DNA of 64,000 bases from Pseudomonas sp. MM211 (GCF_020386635.1 NZ_CP081942.1:3038001-3102000), one strand, 5' to 3'; positions 17,614 through 26,419 are shown, counted from the stretch's first letter. Notes: a model not told the origin generated them from the sequence alone. A program made the numbers and translations.

Positions 17614-18012
17614 ATGAGTGAAATGAACGAGGCCGTGCAGATTGTTAGCGATTTTCTAGCGGCATCCATGGCCCCGGATCCGGTCAAGGCAGCCACCTAC
17701 ATGAGTGACGACGTGCGCATCACCTTTACCGGTGGGCGCCACATGCCCACGCCCCAGGACATCACCGCATTCAACGGCTCGCGCTACGCCTGGGTAAAAA
17801 AGGCCCTCGGTCAGTTCGACTGGACCGAGCGCGACGACCATACCGTCGTCTATTCCAACGGCACGCTTTATGGCGAGTGGCCGGACGGCAGCAGCTTTTC
17901 CGGTAACCGCTATCTGGATCGTTTCGAAGTCCGCAACGGCAAGATCACCCGCATGGACGTCTGGAACGACAGCGCCGAGTGGTTGCTCACTCCCGAGATC
18001 GCCAAGGCCTGA
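17614..18012 (+). CDS. NTF2-like / SnoaL-like small protein
   Basis: This 132-residue protein is a single cone-shaped NTF2-like domain by pattern: an N-terminal helix pair (VQIVSDFLAASMAPDPVKAATYMSDDVRITFTGG) followed by strands with HTVVYSNGTLYGEWPDG and FSGNRYLDRFEVRNGKITRMDVWND. The SnoaL/ketosteroid-isomerase superfamily includes isomerases, hydrolases and ligand-binding proteins. GGGAGAG precedes ATG 17614. It is divergent from the LIV binding-protein gene across a shared regulatory gap, so it may act on the same imported compound (inference). No catalytic set could be assigned. Confidence 0.82.
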   Translation: MSEMNEAVQIVSDFLAASMAPDPVKAATYMSDDVRITFTGGRHMPTPQDITAFNGSRYAWVKKALGQFDWTERDDHTVVYSNGTLYGEWPDGSSFSGNRYLDRFEVRNGKITRMDVWNDSAEWLLTPEIAKA

Positions 18013-18017
18013 CCGCG

Positions 18018-18049
18018 CCGTGACAGGTCGACATGCCGGCCTGTCATGG
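18018..18049 (+). terminator. Hairpin terminator-like element after the NTF2-like gene
   Basis: CCGTGACAGG (18018-18027) pairs with CCTGTCATGG (18040-18049) with one G-U pair and a 12-nt loop, starting 5 bases after the stop codon. It is followed by CCGCTTTCG rather than a clean T run, so terminator function is likely but weak. Confidence 0.45.
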
Positions 18050-18115
18050 CCGCTTTCGTGTCGGTCGTGGAATCCTGAAGGGGAATTGGCGAATAATGCC
18101 GCCATTGGCTAGCGC

Positions 18116-18165
18116 CTGTTGACGTTTCACGCACGGCTCTTCGGCTCGCGCTGAAACGTCAACAG
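18116..18165. repeat. Long inverted repeat upstream of pdxY
   Basis: CTGTTGACGTTTCA (18116-18129) and TGAAACGTCAACAG (18152-18165) are a perfect 14-bp inverted repeat around a 22-nt loop that contains GGCTCTTCGGCT. It sits 36 bp upstream of the pdxY start codon. It could be an extragenic repeat, a leader hairpin or a terminator of the upstream unit; there is no T tract. Confidence 0.6.
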
Positions 18166-18201
18166 ACCCTGGCGCCGCCCCAACACAGGAATCCAATTCC
18201 C

Positions 18202-19080
18202 ATGAGCGCCTCCACACCCCCTTTGGTTCTCTCGATCCAGTCCCATGTCGCCCTCGGCCATGTCGGCAACGACGCTGCCGTGTTCCCGTTGCAGCGCCTG
18301 GGTTTCGAAGTGTTGCCGGTACACACGGTGCAGTTCTCCAACCACACCGGCTACGGGCAGTTCCGCGGCCAGGTCTTCGATGCCGAACATATCCGGGAAG
18401 TGCTCGCTGGCCTGCGCGATCGCGGCGTGCTGTCGCGGGTCTCGGCGGTGCTCTCTGGCTATCTGGGCGATGCTGCGATCGGTGCGGTGATCCTCGAGGC
18501 GGTGGACGAGATTCGCCGGGATAACCCGGGCGTGCGCTACCTTTGCGATCCAGTGATGGGCGATGTGGGGCGGGGGGTATTCGTCAACGCGGCGATCCCG
18601 GATTTTCTGCGCAACCTGGCGATTCCCTGCGCCAACATCATCACCCCGAACCAGTTCGAGTTCGAGCTGCTGACCGGCAGCAAACTCGATAGCGTCGACG
18701 AGGCCGTGCGCACCGCGCGTCAGCTCCGTGGTCGCGGGCCCGATGTGGTGGTGATCACCAGCCTGGCCACGCCGGACATCCCTGCCGACCAGCTCTGTAC
18801 CTTGGCGGTCAATGGTGAGGGTGCCTGGCTGGTGAGCACTCCGCGCCTGGCGTTGCATCCGCTGCCCAACGGCATGGGCGATGTGTTCTCGGCGACGCTG
18901 CTGGCCCGTCTCTTGTCCGGGCATGCGCTGCCCCAGGCGCTGGAGCTGGCCACTGCCACGCTGTACGCCCTGGTGCAGAAAACCGCCGAGGGATCCCGTG
19001 ATCTGCCGCTGGTGGTTGCCCAAGAACAGATCGTCGAACCGCAGCAGCGTTACGAGGCGACTGAAGTGGTGGTCAAATGA
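18202..19080 (+). CDS. pdxY: Pyridoxal kinase PdxY
   Basis: This 292-residue protein phosphorylates pyridoxal to pyridoxal 5'-phosphate in the vitamin B6 salvage pathway. Ribokinase-superfamily features are the start [26 protein letters not shown] with [13 protein letters not shown], the segment [16 protein letters not shown], the linker [14 protein letters not shown], and the C-terminal anion-hole/catalytic region [19 protein letters not shown] with the base Asp in GMGD. Length matches PdxY. The next gene overlaps its stop by 4 bp. A long inverted repeat lies in its leader. Confidence 0.95.
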   Translation: MSASTPPLVLSIQSHVALGHVGNDAAVFPLQRLGFEVLPVHTVQFSNHTGYGQFRGQVFDAEHIREVLAGLRDRGVLSRVSAVLSGYLGDAAIGAVILEAVDEIRRDNPGVRYLCDPVMGDVGRGVFVNAAIPDFLRNLAIPCANIITPNQFEFELLTGSKLDSVDEAVRTARQLRGRGPDVVVITSLATPDIPADQLCTLAVNGEGAWLVSTPRLALHPLPNGMGDVFSATLLARLLSGHALPQALELATATLYALVQKTAEGSRDLPLVVAQEQIVEPQQRYEATEVVVK

Positions 19081-19478
19081 TCGGGCGTTGCCTGTGCATG
19101 GTGGGGCTGTTGCTGGCGAGCGGCTTGGCGGTCGCCTGCGAGGTCGACACGGCAGCAGCCGTTCGCGATGACGCCCATGGCAACTACGTGATTCCGGTGC
19201 GGGTCAAGACCGGCGAGCGCTGCGTGATCCTCGATCACCTGACGGCAGAGGGCCGCAAGACGCGCAGTGAAGTCTGGATGCCGGTAGAAAAACTGGGCAG
19301 CAGCACGCCGAAACTGGGGCGCTTCAAACGCGAGTACCAGGTCGAGGGTGATGTGGCGAAAGTCGATCGTTTCGTCTATCTGGCGGGCGACAAGGCAGGT
19401 GAAGATTCGGTGAGGTTCTCGTCGTTCCCCAATCAGCAAGAGCGACGAGCAGTCGAGTACCGCATCAGTATCGAATGA
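19077..19478 (+). CDS. Small secreted protein of unknown function
   Basis: This 133-residue protein has a short signal peptide ([20 protein letters not shown], likely cleaved before CEVDTAA). The cleavage region resembles SPase I rather than a strict lipobox, although Cys follows directly. The mature part is beta-rich with KTGERCVILDHLTAEG and VDRFVYLAGDKAG. The ATG overlaps the pdxY stop (ATGA), so it is translationally coupled to pdxY. No recognised domain was seen. The coupling need not imply a role in B6 metabolism. Confidence 0.75.
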   Translation: MIGRCLCMVGLLLASGLAVACEVDTAAAVRDDAHGNYVIPVRVKTGERCVILDHLTAEGRKTRSEVWMPVEKLGSSTPKLGRFKREYQVEGDVAKVDRFVYLAGDKAGEDSVRFSSFPNQQERRAVEYRISIE

Positions 19479-19490
19479 CCGGTCGCATCA

Positions 19491-19515
19491 ACGCCTGTAG
19501 GCGCTTTTGTTTTTC
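19491..19515 (+). terminator. Weak rho-independent terminator after the pdxY operon
   Basis: CGCC-tgta-GGCG is followed by CTTTTGTTTTTC about 15-35 bases after the stop codon of the small secreted protein. The stem is only 4-5 bp, but the T-rich tail is right for plus-strand termination. Confidence 0.4.
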
Positions 19516-19664
19516 AGCGCTGCGCCGCTCTCGACATCCTGCCCTGCAGCGAAGGCTCGTAGACACCGGTAATTGTCATGCAGCCAGAGAGGGGAGCAAC
19601 AGGTCGCAGATAGAGAGCGTGCTTCAAGGGTTTCGCCCTTGAATGAGCGTTTCGAGTGTGCAGG

Positions 19665-19961
19665 TTAGCGTTGGCGTTCGGTGCTTATCTCTACCAGCTT
19701 GCCTTCGATGAAACGCAGGTTGCGCACCGCGCCATTGTTGGGGCCATAAGACCAGTATTGGACTTCTACCGAATTTGCTCGGTGAGGATTGGCGTGTCGC
19801 CGATCCGGCGTCTCGATACGCCGTTGAGCGGGTGTTCCGCAGATGGCCTGTACCCGATCCACCGTATCGCCCAGATTGATCAGCGAGGTACCGCAACGCA
19901 TTGATGCCAGGCTCGGCACCGCGGCGAAAAGCAGGGCCAGCAGTAGGAGTGATCGATTCAT
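19665..19961 (-). CDS. DUF2845-family periplasmic protein
   Basis: This 98-residue protein has a signal peptide (MNRSLLLLALLFAAVPSLA). The mature part matches DUF2845: SMRCGTSLINLGDTVDRVQAICG with two conserved cysteines, then VEVQYWSYGPNNG and VRNLRFIEGKLVEI. The fold resembles the SmpA/OmlA small beta-lactamase-inhibitor-like domain. Function is unknown; such proteins are common and often multi-copy in Pseudomonas. A hairpin with an 8-bp stem (TTCAAGGG, 19623-19643) lies 22 bp beyond the stop on the minus strand and may end the transcript. Confidence 0.88.
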   Translation of the reverse strand: MNRSLLLLALLFAAVPSLASMRCGTSLINLGDTVDRVQAICGTPAQRRIETPDRRHANPHRANSVEVQYWSYGPNNGAVRNLRFIEGKLVEISTERQR

Positions 19962-20391
19962 GGTCTTGCCTCGTGGCGCCTTCTGCGGGGTTCAGCTACC
20001 GACTAGCCTCGCGAAGGTTGCCAGCAACTGGAAGATGAAAAACGCCAACAGGCTCACTATGAGCGGCTTCGAGGGCGCACTGCGCAATCGAAATTGCGTC
20101 TTCAGTGGCGTCAGAAAGAATCTGGGGCTGGTTATGGCGCCAAGGGTGAGGCTCAGTAGGCTGCAATGTCCATTCGAGCCCTCGCGTACTCCAGAATTCT
20201 GCGCGGAATGATGAAGCAGGCAATCTGCGAGGTGCAAGCCGGGTGCGCCGCAGTTGACGTTCTGGCAACTATTTGCCGCTATCCGACGGCCACTTCTGGG
20301 CAGCGGCCAGCGTATTCGTTTGCCTAGGCGTGGCGACGGATGGTGACGGAGTAAGAATTGACAAAGCGCAGACCTTTTCATAGCTTTGTCA
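19962..20391. other. Gap between DUF2845 and rbs genes; possible ORF remnant
   Basis: No confident gene is present. A minus-strand frame (19992-20399) ends in a convincing hydrophobic helix, PLIVSLLAFFIFQLLATFARL, with plausible codon use over its last 55 codons. The upstream half looks non-coding and no good start with a ribosome binding site was found. It may be the 3' end of a decayed membrane-protein gene. The right end holds the rbs promoter. Confidence 0.3.
20358..20386 (+). promoter_or_regulatory. Predicted sigma-70 promoter of the ribose operon
   Basis: TTGACA (20358-20363) matches the -35 consensus perfectly. With a 17-bp spacer the -10 is TAGCTT (20381-20386), a weak match. The RbsR-type palindrome begins 6 bp downstream, covering the expected transcription start, which is right for repression. 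Confidence 0.6.
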
Positions 20392-20411
20392 GTACGCAAA
20401 CGTTTGCGTAC
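20392..20411. promoter_or_regulatory. RbsR operator, perfect 20-bp palindrome
   Basis: GTACGCAAACGTTTGCGTAC is a perfect palindrome centred on ACGT. It contains the LacI-family core CAAACGTTTG used by RbsR/PurR-like repressors. It lies between the promoter and the rbsB start 34 bp downstream. The gene for the LacI-type repressor is in the same operon (23950-24948), giving an autoregulated ribose-inducible system. Confidence 0.85.
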
Positions 20412-20444
20412 CTATAAAAATGACAATAATCACGGAGTTCGCTC

Positions 20445-21401
20445 ATGTCCGGTTTCCGTCCTGCCCGTCTCTGCGCCGCCATCGCTCTCGGTGCCGCCGC
20501 TCTCGTCAGCTTCTCCAGTGCCCATGCCGCCGAAGGTGAAACGCCTCGCGTCGCATTGGTCATGAAGTCCCTCGCCAACGAGTTCTTCCGCACCATGGAA
20601 GACGGCGCCAAGGACTACCAGAAAGAACACCCGAATCAGTTCGAATTGATCGCCAACGGCATCAAGGACGAAACCGACACCTCCGCGCAGATTCGTATCG
20701 TCGAGCAGATGATCGTTGCCAAGGTCGATGCGCTGGTGATCGCGCCGGCCGACTCCAAGGCCTTGGTGCCAGTGATCAAGAAGGCCAGTGATGCCGGCAT
20801 CAAGATCGTCAATATCGATAACCGTCTCGACCCCGAAGTGGTGAAGAGCAAGGGCCTGGACGTGCCGTTCGTGGGCCCGGACAACCGCAAGGGCGCGCGC
20901 CTGGTCGGTGAGTACCTGGCCCAGAACAAACTCAAGGCGGGTGATGAAGTCGGCATCATCGAAGGCGTTTCCACCACCACTAATGCTCAGCAACGTACCG
21001 CGGGCTTCAAGGATGCGATGGAAGCAGCCGGCATGAAGATCGTCGGCGTGCAGTCAGGCAATTGGGAGATCGACCGTGGCAACGCCGTGGCCTCCGCCAT
21101 GCTCAACGAATACCCGGATCTGAAAGCGCTGCTGGCCGGCAATGACAGCATGGCGCTCGGCGCGGTATCCGCCGTGCGCGCTGCCGGCAAGAAAGATCAG
21201 GTGCAGGTGGTCGGTTACGACAACATCAACGCCATCAAGCCGATGCTCAAGGATGGTCGCGTGCTCGCCACTGCTGACCAGTTCGCCGCTCGCCAGGCGG
21301 TGTTCGGCATCGAGGCGGCGCTCAAACTGGTCAAGGGTGAAGCCACCGACGCCAAAGACGGTGTAATCGAAACTCCGGTCGAACTCGTGACCAAACCGTG
21401 A
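20445..21401 (+). CDS. rbsB: D-ribose ABC transporter substrate-binding protein RbsB
   Basis: This 318-residue periplasmic protein has a signal peptide ending in FSSAHA. It has the type I sugar-binding fold: TPRVALVMKSLANEFFRTME, then VDALVIAPADSKALVPVIKKA, NIDNRLDPEV, GVSTTTNAQQRTAGF, and VGYDNINAIKPMLKDGRVLAT with the ligand-contacting Asp and Asn. GGAG precedes the ATG. It is the first gene of rbsBACRKD; its stop overlaps the rbsA GTG start. It captures ribose or a close analogue for RbsAC. Confidence 0.95.
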   Translation: MSGFRPARLCAAIALGAAALVSFSSAHAAEGETPRVALVMKSLANEFFRTMEDGAKDYQKEHPNQFELIANGIKDETDTSAQIRIVEQMIVAKVDALVIAPADSKALVPVIKKASDAGIKIVNIDNRLDPEVVKSKGLDVPFVGPDNRKGARLVGEYLAQNKLKAGDEVGIIEGVSTTTNAQQRTAGFKDAMEAAGMKIVGVQSGNWEIDRGNAVASAMLNEYPDLKALLAGNDSMALGAVSAVRAAGKKDQVQVVGYDNINAIKPMLKDGRVLATADQFAARQAVFGIEAALKLVKGEATDAKDGVIETPVELVTKP

Positions 21402-22966
21402 CCGCTGCGGTAGTGGCCGGCGAGACCGTTCTCGCCGCCAGCAATATCGGCAAGACCTACGTCCAGCCCGTGCTGGGCGGGGTCGAGCTGGAGTTGCGCG
21501 CCGGTGAAGTGCTGGCGCTGACCGGCGAGAACGGCGCCGGCAAGAGCACCCTGTCGAAGATTTTCTGTGGGTTGGAGCAGCCGACTACCGGCTCGCTGAC
21601 TTTCCTTGGCCAGCCATATGCACCAGCCAGTCGCCGCGAGGCCGAGCGCCTCGGCGTGCGCATGGTGTTGCAGGAGCTAAGTCTGCTGCCGACCCTGACC
21701 GTTGCCGAGAACCTGTTTCTCGACAACCTGCCTAGCCGTGGCGGTTGGATTTCCCGTGGTCGCCTGCGCGAGATGGCGTGCCAGGCCATGGCCCAGGTCG
21801 GCCTGGAAGCGGTAGACCCGGATACTCCGGTAGCCGCGCTGGGCGTCGGCCATCAGCAGATGGTCGAAATCGCCCGCAACCTGATCGGCGATTGCCGGGT
21901 GCTGATTCTCGATGAGCCGACGGCGATGCTCACCGCCCGCGAAGTGGATCTGCTGTTCGAGCAGATCCAGCGCCTGCGCGACGCGGGCGTGGCCATCGTG
22001 TACATCTCCCACCGCCTCGAAGAATTGGCGAAGGTGGCGCAGCGCGTCGCCGTGCTGCGTGATGGGCAGTTGGTCGCCGTGGAGCCGATTGATCGTTACA
22101 GCAGCGACGAGCTGGTCACCCTGATGGTCGGCCGTGAGGTCGGTGAAGCCATCGACCTGGGTGAACGAAACATCGGCGCGCCGCTGTTGCAGGTGACCAA
22201 TCTCAGCCGCCGCGGCAAGGTCGACGACGTTTCCTTCAGCGTACGGGCAGGGGAGATCTACGGTATTTCCGGCTTGATCGGTGCCGGCCGCACCGAGTTG
22301 CTGCGGCTGATCTATGGCGCCGACCGCGCGGACAGCGGCCAGGTGGCAATCGGCAATCCGCCGATTCCGGTGCGTGTCCGCTCGCCTGCCGAGGCGGTGC
22401 GTCACGGCATCGCGCTGATCACCGAAGACCGCAAGAGCGAAGGCCTGCTGCTCGGCCAGCCGATCGCCGCCAACCTGGCGCTGGGCAACATGCCGGCCGT
22501 TTCCAGGCATGGCGTGATGCGCCCGGCTGCCGAGCAGGCGCTGGCGCAGCGGCAGATCGATGCCATGCGCATTCGTTGCAATGGGCCCCATCAGGCGGTG
22601 GTCGAGCTGTCCGGTGGCAACCAGCAGAAGGTGGTCATCGGCCGCTGGCTGGAACGCGACTGTCGCGTGCTGCTGTTCGACGAGCCGACTCGTGGCATCG
22701 ATGTCGGTGCCAAATTCGAGATTTACGGCCTGCTCGGTGAGCTGGCACGGCAGGGCAAGGCGCTCGTGGTGGTGTCCAGCGACCTGCGCGAGCTGATGCT
22801 GATCTGCGACCGTATCGGCGTGCTCTCTGCCGGCCGCCTTATCGAAACATTCGACCGCGATGACTGGAGTCAGGATCGCCTGCTGGCTGCCGCGTTCGCC
22901 GGCTACCGCAGCCGCGAAGCCATGCTCGGCGAGGTCGCCCCCCCGTTACAGGAGCTTTCCCAATGA
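21398..22966 (+). CDS. rbsA: Ribose ABC transporter ATP-binding protein RbsA
   Basis: This 522-residue double ATPase is of the sugar-importer type. The first half has Walker A TGENGAGKST, signature LGVGHQQMVEIARNL and Walker B LILDEPTAML. The second half has the degenerate Walker A SGLIGAGRTE, signature LSGGNQQKVVIGRWL and Walker B LLFDEPTRGI. The altered second Walker A is normal for RbsA. The start is a GTG at 21398 overlapping the rbsB stop (GTGA), and its own stop overlaps the rbsC ATG by 4 bp, so the three transporter genes are translationally coupled. Confidence 0.95.
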   Translation: MTAAVVAGETVLAASNIGKTYVQPVLGGVELELRAGEVLALTGENGAGKSTLSKIFCGLEQPTTGSLTFLGQPYAPASRREAERLGVRMVLQELSLLPTLTVAENLFLDNLPSRGGWISRGRLREMACQAMAQVGLEAVDPDTPVAALGVGHQQMVEIARNLIGDCRVLILDEPTAMLTAREVDLLFEQIQRLRDAGVAIVYISHRLEELAKVAQRVAVLRDGQLVAVEPIDRYSSDELVTLMVGREVGEAIDLGERNIGAPLLQVTNLSRRGKVDDVSFSVRAGEIYGISGLIGAGRTELLRLIYGADRADSGQVAIGNPPIPVRVRSPAEAVRHGIALITEDRKSEGLLLGQPIAANLALGNMPAVSRHGVMRPAAEQALAQRQIDAMRIRCNGPHQAVVELSGGNQQKVVIGRWLERDCRVLLFDEPTRGIDVGAKFEIYGLLGELARQGKALVVVSSDLRELMLICDRIGVLSAGRLIETFDRDDWSQDRLLAAAFAGYRSREAMLGEVAPPLQELSQ

Positions 22967-23943
22967 CCACTCCATCCGCCACGCCTGCCAAGCGCAGTGG
23001 TACCCATCAAGGCCTGGGCACCTACCTGGGTCTGGCTGGTGCGCTGCTGGCGATGATCGTGCTGTTTTCTTCGTTGAGCAGCCATTTTCTTTCCTATGCC
23101 ACCTTCACCACCCTGGCCAACCAGATCCCCGATCTGATGGTGCTGGCGGTGGGCATGACACTGATCCTGATCATCGGTGGCATTGACCTGTCGGTGGGTT
23201 CGGTACTGGCCCTGGCGGCTGCCGTGGTCAGCGTGGCGACGCTCGGCTTCGGCTGGGGCATCGTGCCCGCCGCGTTACTGGGCATGGCCTGCGCGGCGCT
23301 GGCCGGTAGCGTGACCGGGATCATCACGGTGGCCTGGGGCATTCCCTCGTTCATCGTCTCCCTCGGCGTGCTGGAGATGGCCCGCGGCCTGGCCTACCAG
23401 CTCACCGACTCGCGCACCGCTTACATCGGCGACGCCTACGCCTGGCTGTCGACGCCGTTCGCGGCAGGTATCTCGCCGTCGTTCGTCATTGCCCTGCTGG
23501 TGATCGTCGCGGCGCACCTGCTGCTGACGCGCAGCGTGTTCGGCCGCTATCTGGTGGCCATCGGCACCAACGAAGAGGCGGTGCGCCTGGCCGGCATCAA
23601 CCCGAAACCCTACAAGGTCTCGGTGTTCGCGCTGATGGGCCTGCTCGCCGGGCTGGCGGCACTGTTCCAGATTTCGCGCCTGGAGGCGGCCGACCCGAAT
23701 GCCGGTTCCGGCCTGGAACTGCAGGTGATCGCTGCCGTGGTGATCGGTGGCACCAGCCTGATGGGCGGCCGTGGCTCGGTGATCAGCACCTTTTTCGGTG
23801 TGCTGATCATTTCCGTGCTGGCCGCCGGACTGGCGCAGATCGGCGCCAGCGAGCCGACCAAACGGATCATCACCGGCGCGGTGATCGTGGTAGCGGTAAT
23901 TCTCGATACCTACCGCAGCTATCGCGCCAAGCGTCGGGCCTGA
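22963..23943 (+). CDS. rbsC: Ribose ABC transporter permease RbsC
   Basis: This 326-residue inner-membrane permease of the RbsC/XylH/AraH family has about 8-10 hydrophobic helices. Family landmarks are the GGIDLSVGSVLALAAAV segment, TVAWGIPSFIVSLGVLEMARGL, the cytosolic coupling loop RYLVAIGTNEEAVRLAGI and GGTSLMGGRGSV. It forms the pore with RbsA as motor and RbsB as receptor. Its start overlaps rbsA; the LacI-type regulator starts 7 bp after its stop. Confidence 0.95.
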   Translation: MTTPSATPAKRSGTHQGLGTYLGLAGALLAMIVLFSSLSSHFLSYATFTTLANQIPDLMVLAVGMTLILIIGGIDLSVGSVLALAAAVVSVATLGFGWGIVPAALLGMACAALAGSVTGIITVAWGIPSFIVSLGVLEMARGLAYQLTDSRTAYIGDAYAWLSTPFAAGISPSFVIALLVIVAAHLLLTRSVFGRYLVAIGTNEEAVRLAGINPKPYKVSVFALMGLLAGLAALFQISRLEAADPNAGSGLELQVIAAVVIGGTSLMGGRGSVISTFFGVLIISVLAAGLAQIGASEPTKRIITGAVIVVAVILDTYRSYRAKRRA

Positions 23944-23949
23944 TCATCC

Positions 23950-24948
23950 ATGGCCACCATCAAGGACGTCGCCGCACGTGCCGGTATTTCCTACACCACG
24001 GTCTCACACGTGGTGAACGGCACGCGCCCGGTCAGCGACAGCGTACGCGACAAGGTGCAGGCGGCCATCGCCGAGCTGGGTTACGTGCCCAGCGGCGTGG
24101 CGCGGTCGCTGAGAGCCCGCGCCACCGGCACCCTCGGCCTGCTGGTGCCGAACGCCAGTAACCCCTATTTCGCCGAGTTGGCGCGGGGCATCGAGGATCA
24201 CGCCGAGCGCAACGGCTACAGCGTGATCCTGTGCAATTCCGACGACGACGGTGCCAAGCAGTTGCGTTACCTGCGGGTGTTGCTGGAGCGCCGTATCGAT
24301 GGCCTTATCGTCGCCACCGTGACCCGCGACGCCGCCTTCGCCCAGGCCCTGGCAGCGGTGCGGCTGCCGCTGATGCTGGTCGACCGATCCCTCGACGGGG
24401 TCAGTGCGGATCGCCTGCAGATCGACCATGAAAAGGGCGGTTACCTGGCGACCCGGCATCTGCTTGAGCTTGGCCATCGGCGCATCGCCTGCATTGCCGG
24501 GCCTGTGGATACCCAGGTGGCGCAGTTGCGGGTGGCGGGCTATCAACGGGCGTTGGTCGAAGCAGGCTTGCCGGTTGCCGAGCCGATCCACTGCGCCTTC
24601 ACCAGCCCGGCGGGGCACGCCGCTGCGCTTGGCCTGCTGAGCGTTGAGGCGCGGCCGACGGCGATTTTCGCCGGTAACGACATGATCGCCCTCGGCGTGC
24701 TGCGCGCTGCTGCGGAGCGTGGTGTGCGGGTGCCTCTGGAGCTGTCACTGGTGGGTTTCGACGACATCGAAGTGAGTCGCTATTTGCACCCGGCCCTGAC
24801 CACCGTTGGCCAGCACATCGGCCAGCTTGGCGAGCGCGCTGCCGAGCGCTTGCTGCAGCGGGTGCGCACGCCGGAACTCGAACCCGAACAATGGCTGCTC
24901 GAACCGACCCTGATGGTGCGCGAGTCCACCGCCGCTGCGGGCGGCTGA
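23950..24948 (+). CDS. rbsR: LacI-family ribose repressor RbsR
   Basis: This 332-residue protein has the LacI helix-turn-helix TIKDVAARAGISYTTVSHVV followed by the hinge helix SGVARSLRAR, then a sugar-binding-type effector domain (TLGLLVPNASNPYFAELARGIE, IDGLIVATVT, FAGNDMIALGVLRAA, SLVGFDDIE). Lying inside the ribose operon it is almost certainly the local repressor. The perfect palindrome before rbsB is its expected operator. The operon order B-A-C-R-K is typical of Pseudomonas. Confidence 0.93.
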   Translation: MATIKDVAARAGISYTTVSHVVNGTRPVSDSVRDKVQAAIAELGYVPSGVARSLRARATGTLGLLVPNASNPYFAELARGIEDHAERNGYSVILCNSDDDGAKQLRYLRVLLERRIDGLIVATVTRDAAFAQALAAVRLPLMLVDRSLDGVSADRLQIDHEKGGYLATRHLLELGHRRIACIAGPVDTQVAQLRVAGYQRALVEAGLPVAEPIHCAFTSPAGHAAALGLLSVEARPTAIFAGNDMIALGVLRAAAERGVRVPLELSLVGFDDIEVSRYLHPALTTVGQHIGQLGERAAERLLQRVRTPELEPEQWLLEPTLMVRESTAAAGG

Positions 24949-24991
24949 AATTACCCATTGGGCGCATCAGCGTCCTGAGGAGCAGAAACAG

Positions 24992-25900
24992 ATGCAAGGC
25001 AATCTGGTGGTAGTGGGTAGCTTGAACATGGATTTGATCGTGCGTGCGCCGCGCCTGCCCCATGGTGGCGAAACCCTGGCCGGGCATGACTTCGCCACGG
25101 CTGCGGGCGGCAAGGGCGCCAACCAGGCGGTCGCTGCGGCACGCCTCGGCGCGCAGGTGGCGATGATCGGCTGCGTCGGTGCCGATGCCTACGGCGCACG
25201 CTTGCGTACCGCGCTGCTCGTGGAAGGTATCGATTGCACAGCGGTCAGCGAGATCGAGGGCGTGCCGACGGGAATCGCCTCGATTCTGGTGGATGACGCC
25301 GGACAGAACGCGATTGTCATCGTCGCCGGTGGCAATGGCGCCCTGACGCCCGCTCACCTCGATGCGCAGGCGGCGCTGCTGGCTGCCGCCCAGGTACTGG
25401 TGGTGCAATTGGAAGTACCGCAAACCACCGTCGAGGCGGCCATGACCCGTGGCCGCGAGGCCGGCTGCACGGTTATCCTCAACCCGGCGCCCGCCAGTGG
25501 GCCACTGCCGGCGCACTGGTATGGGCTGGCCGATTACCTGATCCCCAATGAAAGCGAGGCCGCGGCGCTCACTGGCTTGCCGGTGGACTCACCCGAGTCT
25601 GCCCTGCACGCTGCGCAGCGGTTGCTGCAGGTCGGCGCTCGCCGTGTGCTGATCACCCTGGGTTCTCAGGGCGTGCTCTACGCCGATGCCGAGCGTCATG
25701 CGCATTTCGCCGTGGCCCCGGTGGTGGCCGTGGACAGCACCGCCGCTGGCGATACCTTCGTCGGCGGTTTCGCCGCCGCGCTGGCTGCCGGGCAGACGCT
25801 GGAATCAGCCATCGACCTGGGCCAGCAAGCTGCTGCACTGGCCGTTACCCGGCCCGGCGCACAGCCTTCAATTCCTTATCGCCACGAGTTGCCCGCATGA
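24992..25900 (+). CDS. rbsK: Ribokinase RbsK
   Basis: This 302-residue PfkB-family kinase converts D-ribose to ribose 5-phosphate in the cytoplasm. It has the N-terminal sugar-binding pattern [22 protein letters not shown], the first PfkB signature [15 protein letters not shown], the LNPAPA motif with LIPNESEA, and the second signature [18 protein letters not shown] carrying the catalytic Asp. AGGAG precedes the ATG. The rbsD start overlaps its stop by 4 bp. Confidence 0.95.
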   Translation: MQGNLVVVGSLNMDLIVRAPRLPHGGETLAGHDFATAAGGKGANQAVAAARLGAQVAMIGCVGADAYGARLRTALLVEGIDCTAVSEIEGVPTGIASILVDDAGQNAIVIVAGGNGALTPAHLDAQAALLAAAQVLVVQLEVPQTTVEAAMTRGREAGCTVILNPAPASGPLPAHWYGLADYLIPNESEAAALTGLPVDSPESALHAAQRLLQVGARRVLITLGSQGVLYADAERHAHFAVAPVVAVDSTAAGDTFVGGFAAALAAGQTLESAIDLGQQAAALAVTRPGAQPSIPYRHELPA

Positions 25901-26301
25901 AGAAGACGCCCCTGCTCAACGCTGCGCTTTCCGCCGCCATCGCCCGGCTCGGGCATGGCGACATCATCGTCATCGGTGATGCCGGCATGCCGGTACCGCC
26001 GGGTACCCCGTGCATCGACCTTGCGCTGACCGCCGGCGTGCCGGACTTCGTTACCACCCTGAAGGTGGTGCTGAGCGAAATGCAGGTGCAGGGCCATCTG
26101 CTGGCCCGGGAAACCCTGGAGGTAGCGCCTCTGGCGCTTGAGGCCATCGAGTCTCTGACCGCCCAAGGCGAGCTGGGCGAGCGGCAGGTGGTCAGCCATG
26201 ATGAACTCAAGGCGGCCTGTGCCAGCGCCCGGGTACAGATCCGCACCGGCGAGTGCCGGCCTTACAGCAACATTGCGCTGATCGCCGGCGTGACGTTCTA
26301 A
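25897..26301 (+). CDS. rbsD: D-ribose pyranase RbsD
   Basis: This 134-residue protein interconverts the pyranose and furanose forms of D-ribose so that RbsK receives its substrate. RbsD/FucU family marks are the start [29 protein letters not shown] (with the catalytic His in LGHGD) and the C-terminal [19 protein letters not shown]. It is coupled to rbsK through an ATGA overlap and closes the ribose operon. Confidence 0.95.
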   Translation: MKKTPLLNAALSAAIARLGHGDIIVIGDAGMPVPPGTPCIDLALTAGVPDFVTTLKVVLSEMQVQGHLLARETLEVAPLALEAIESLTAQGELGERQVVSHDELKAACASARVQIRTGECRPYSNIALIAGVTF

Positions 26302-26419
26302 GCTGCTCACGATCTCTTCTGACGCGCTATCAGGGCTGCTTCAAGGCGATAGCGGTTGTTCATTTGGTGGGCTGTACAAAGCGGCTTCAAGGCAGAAGCG
26401 GACGGTGAGCAGAGCTTTT

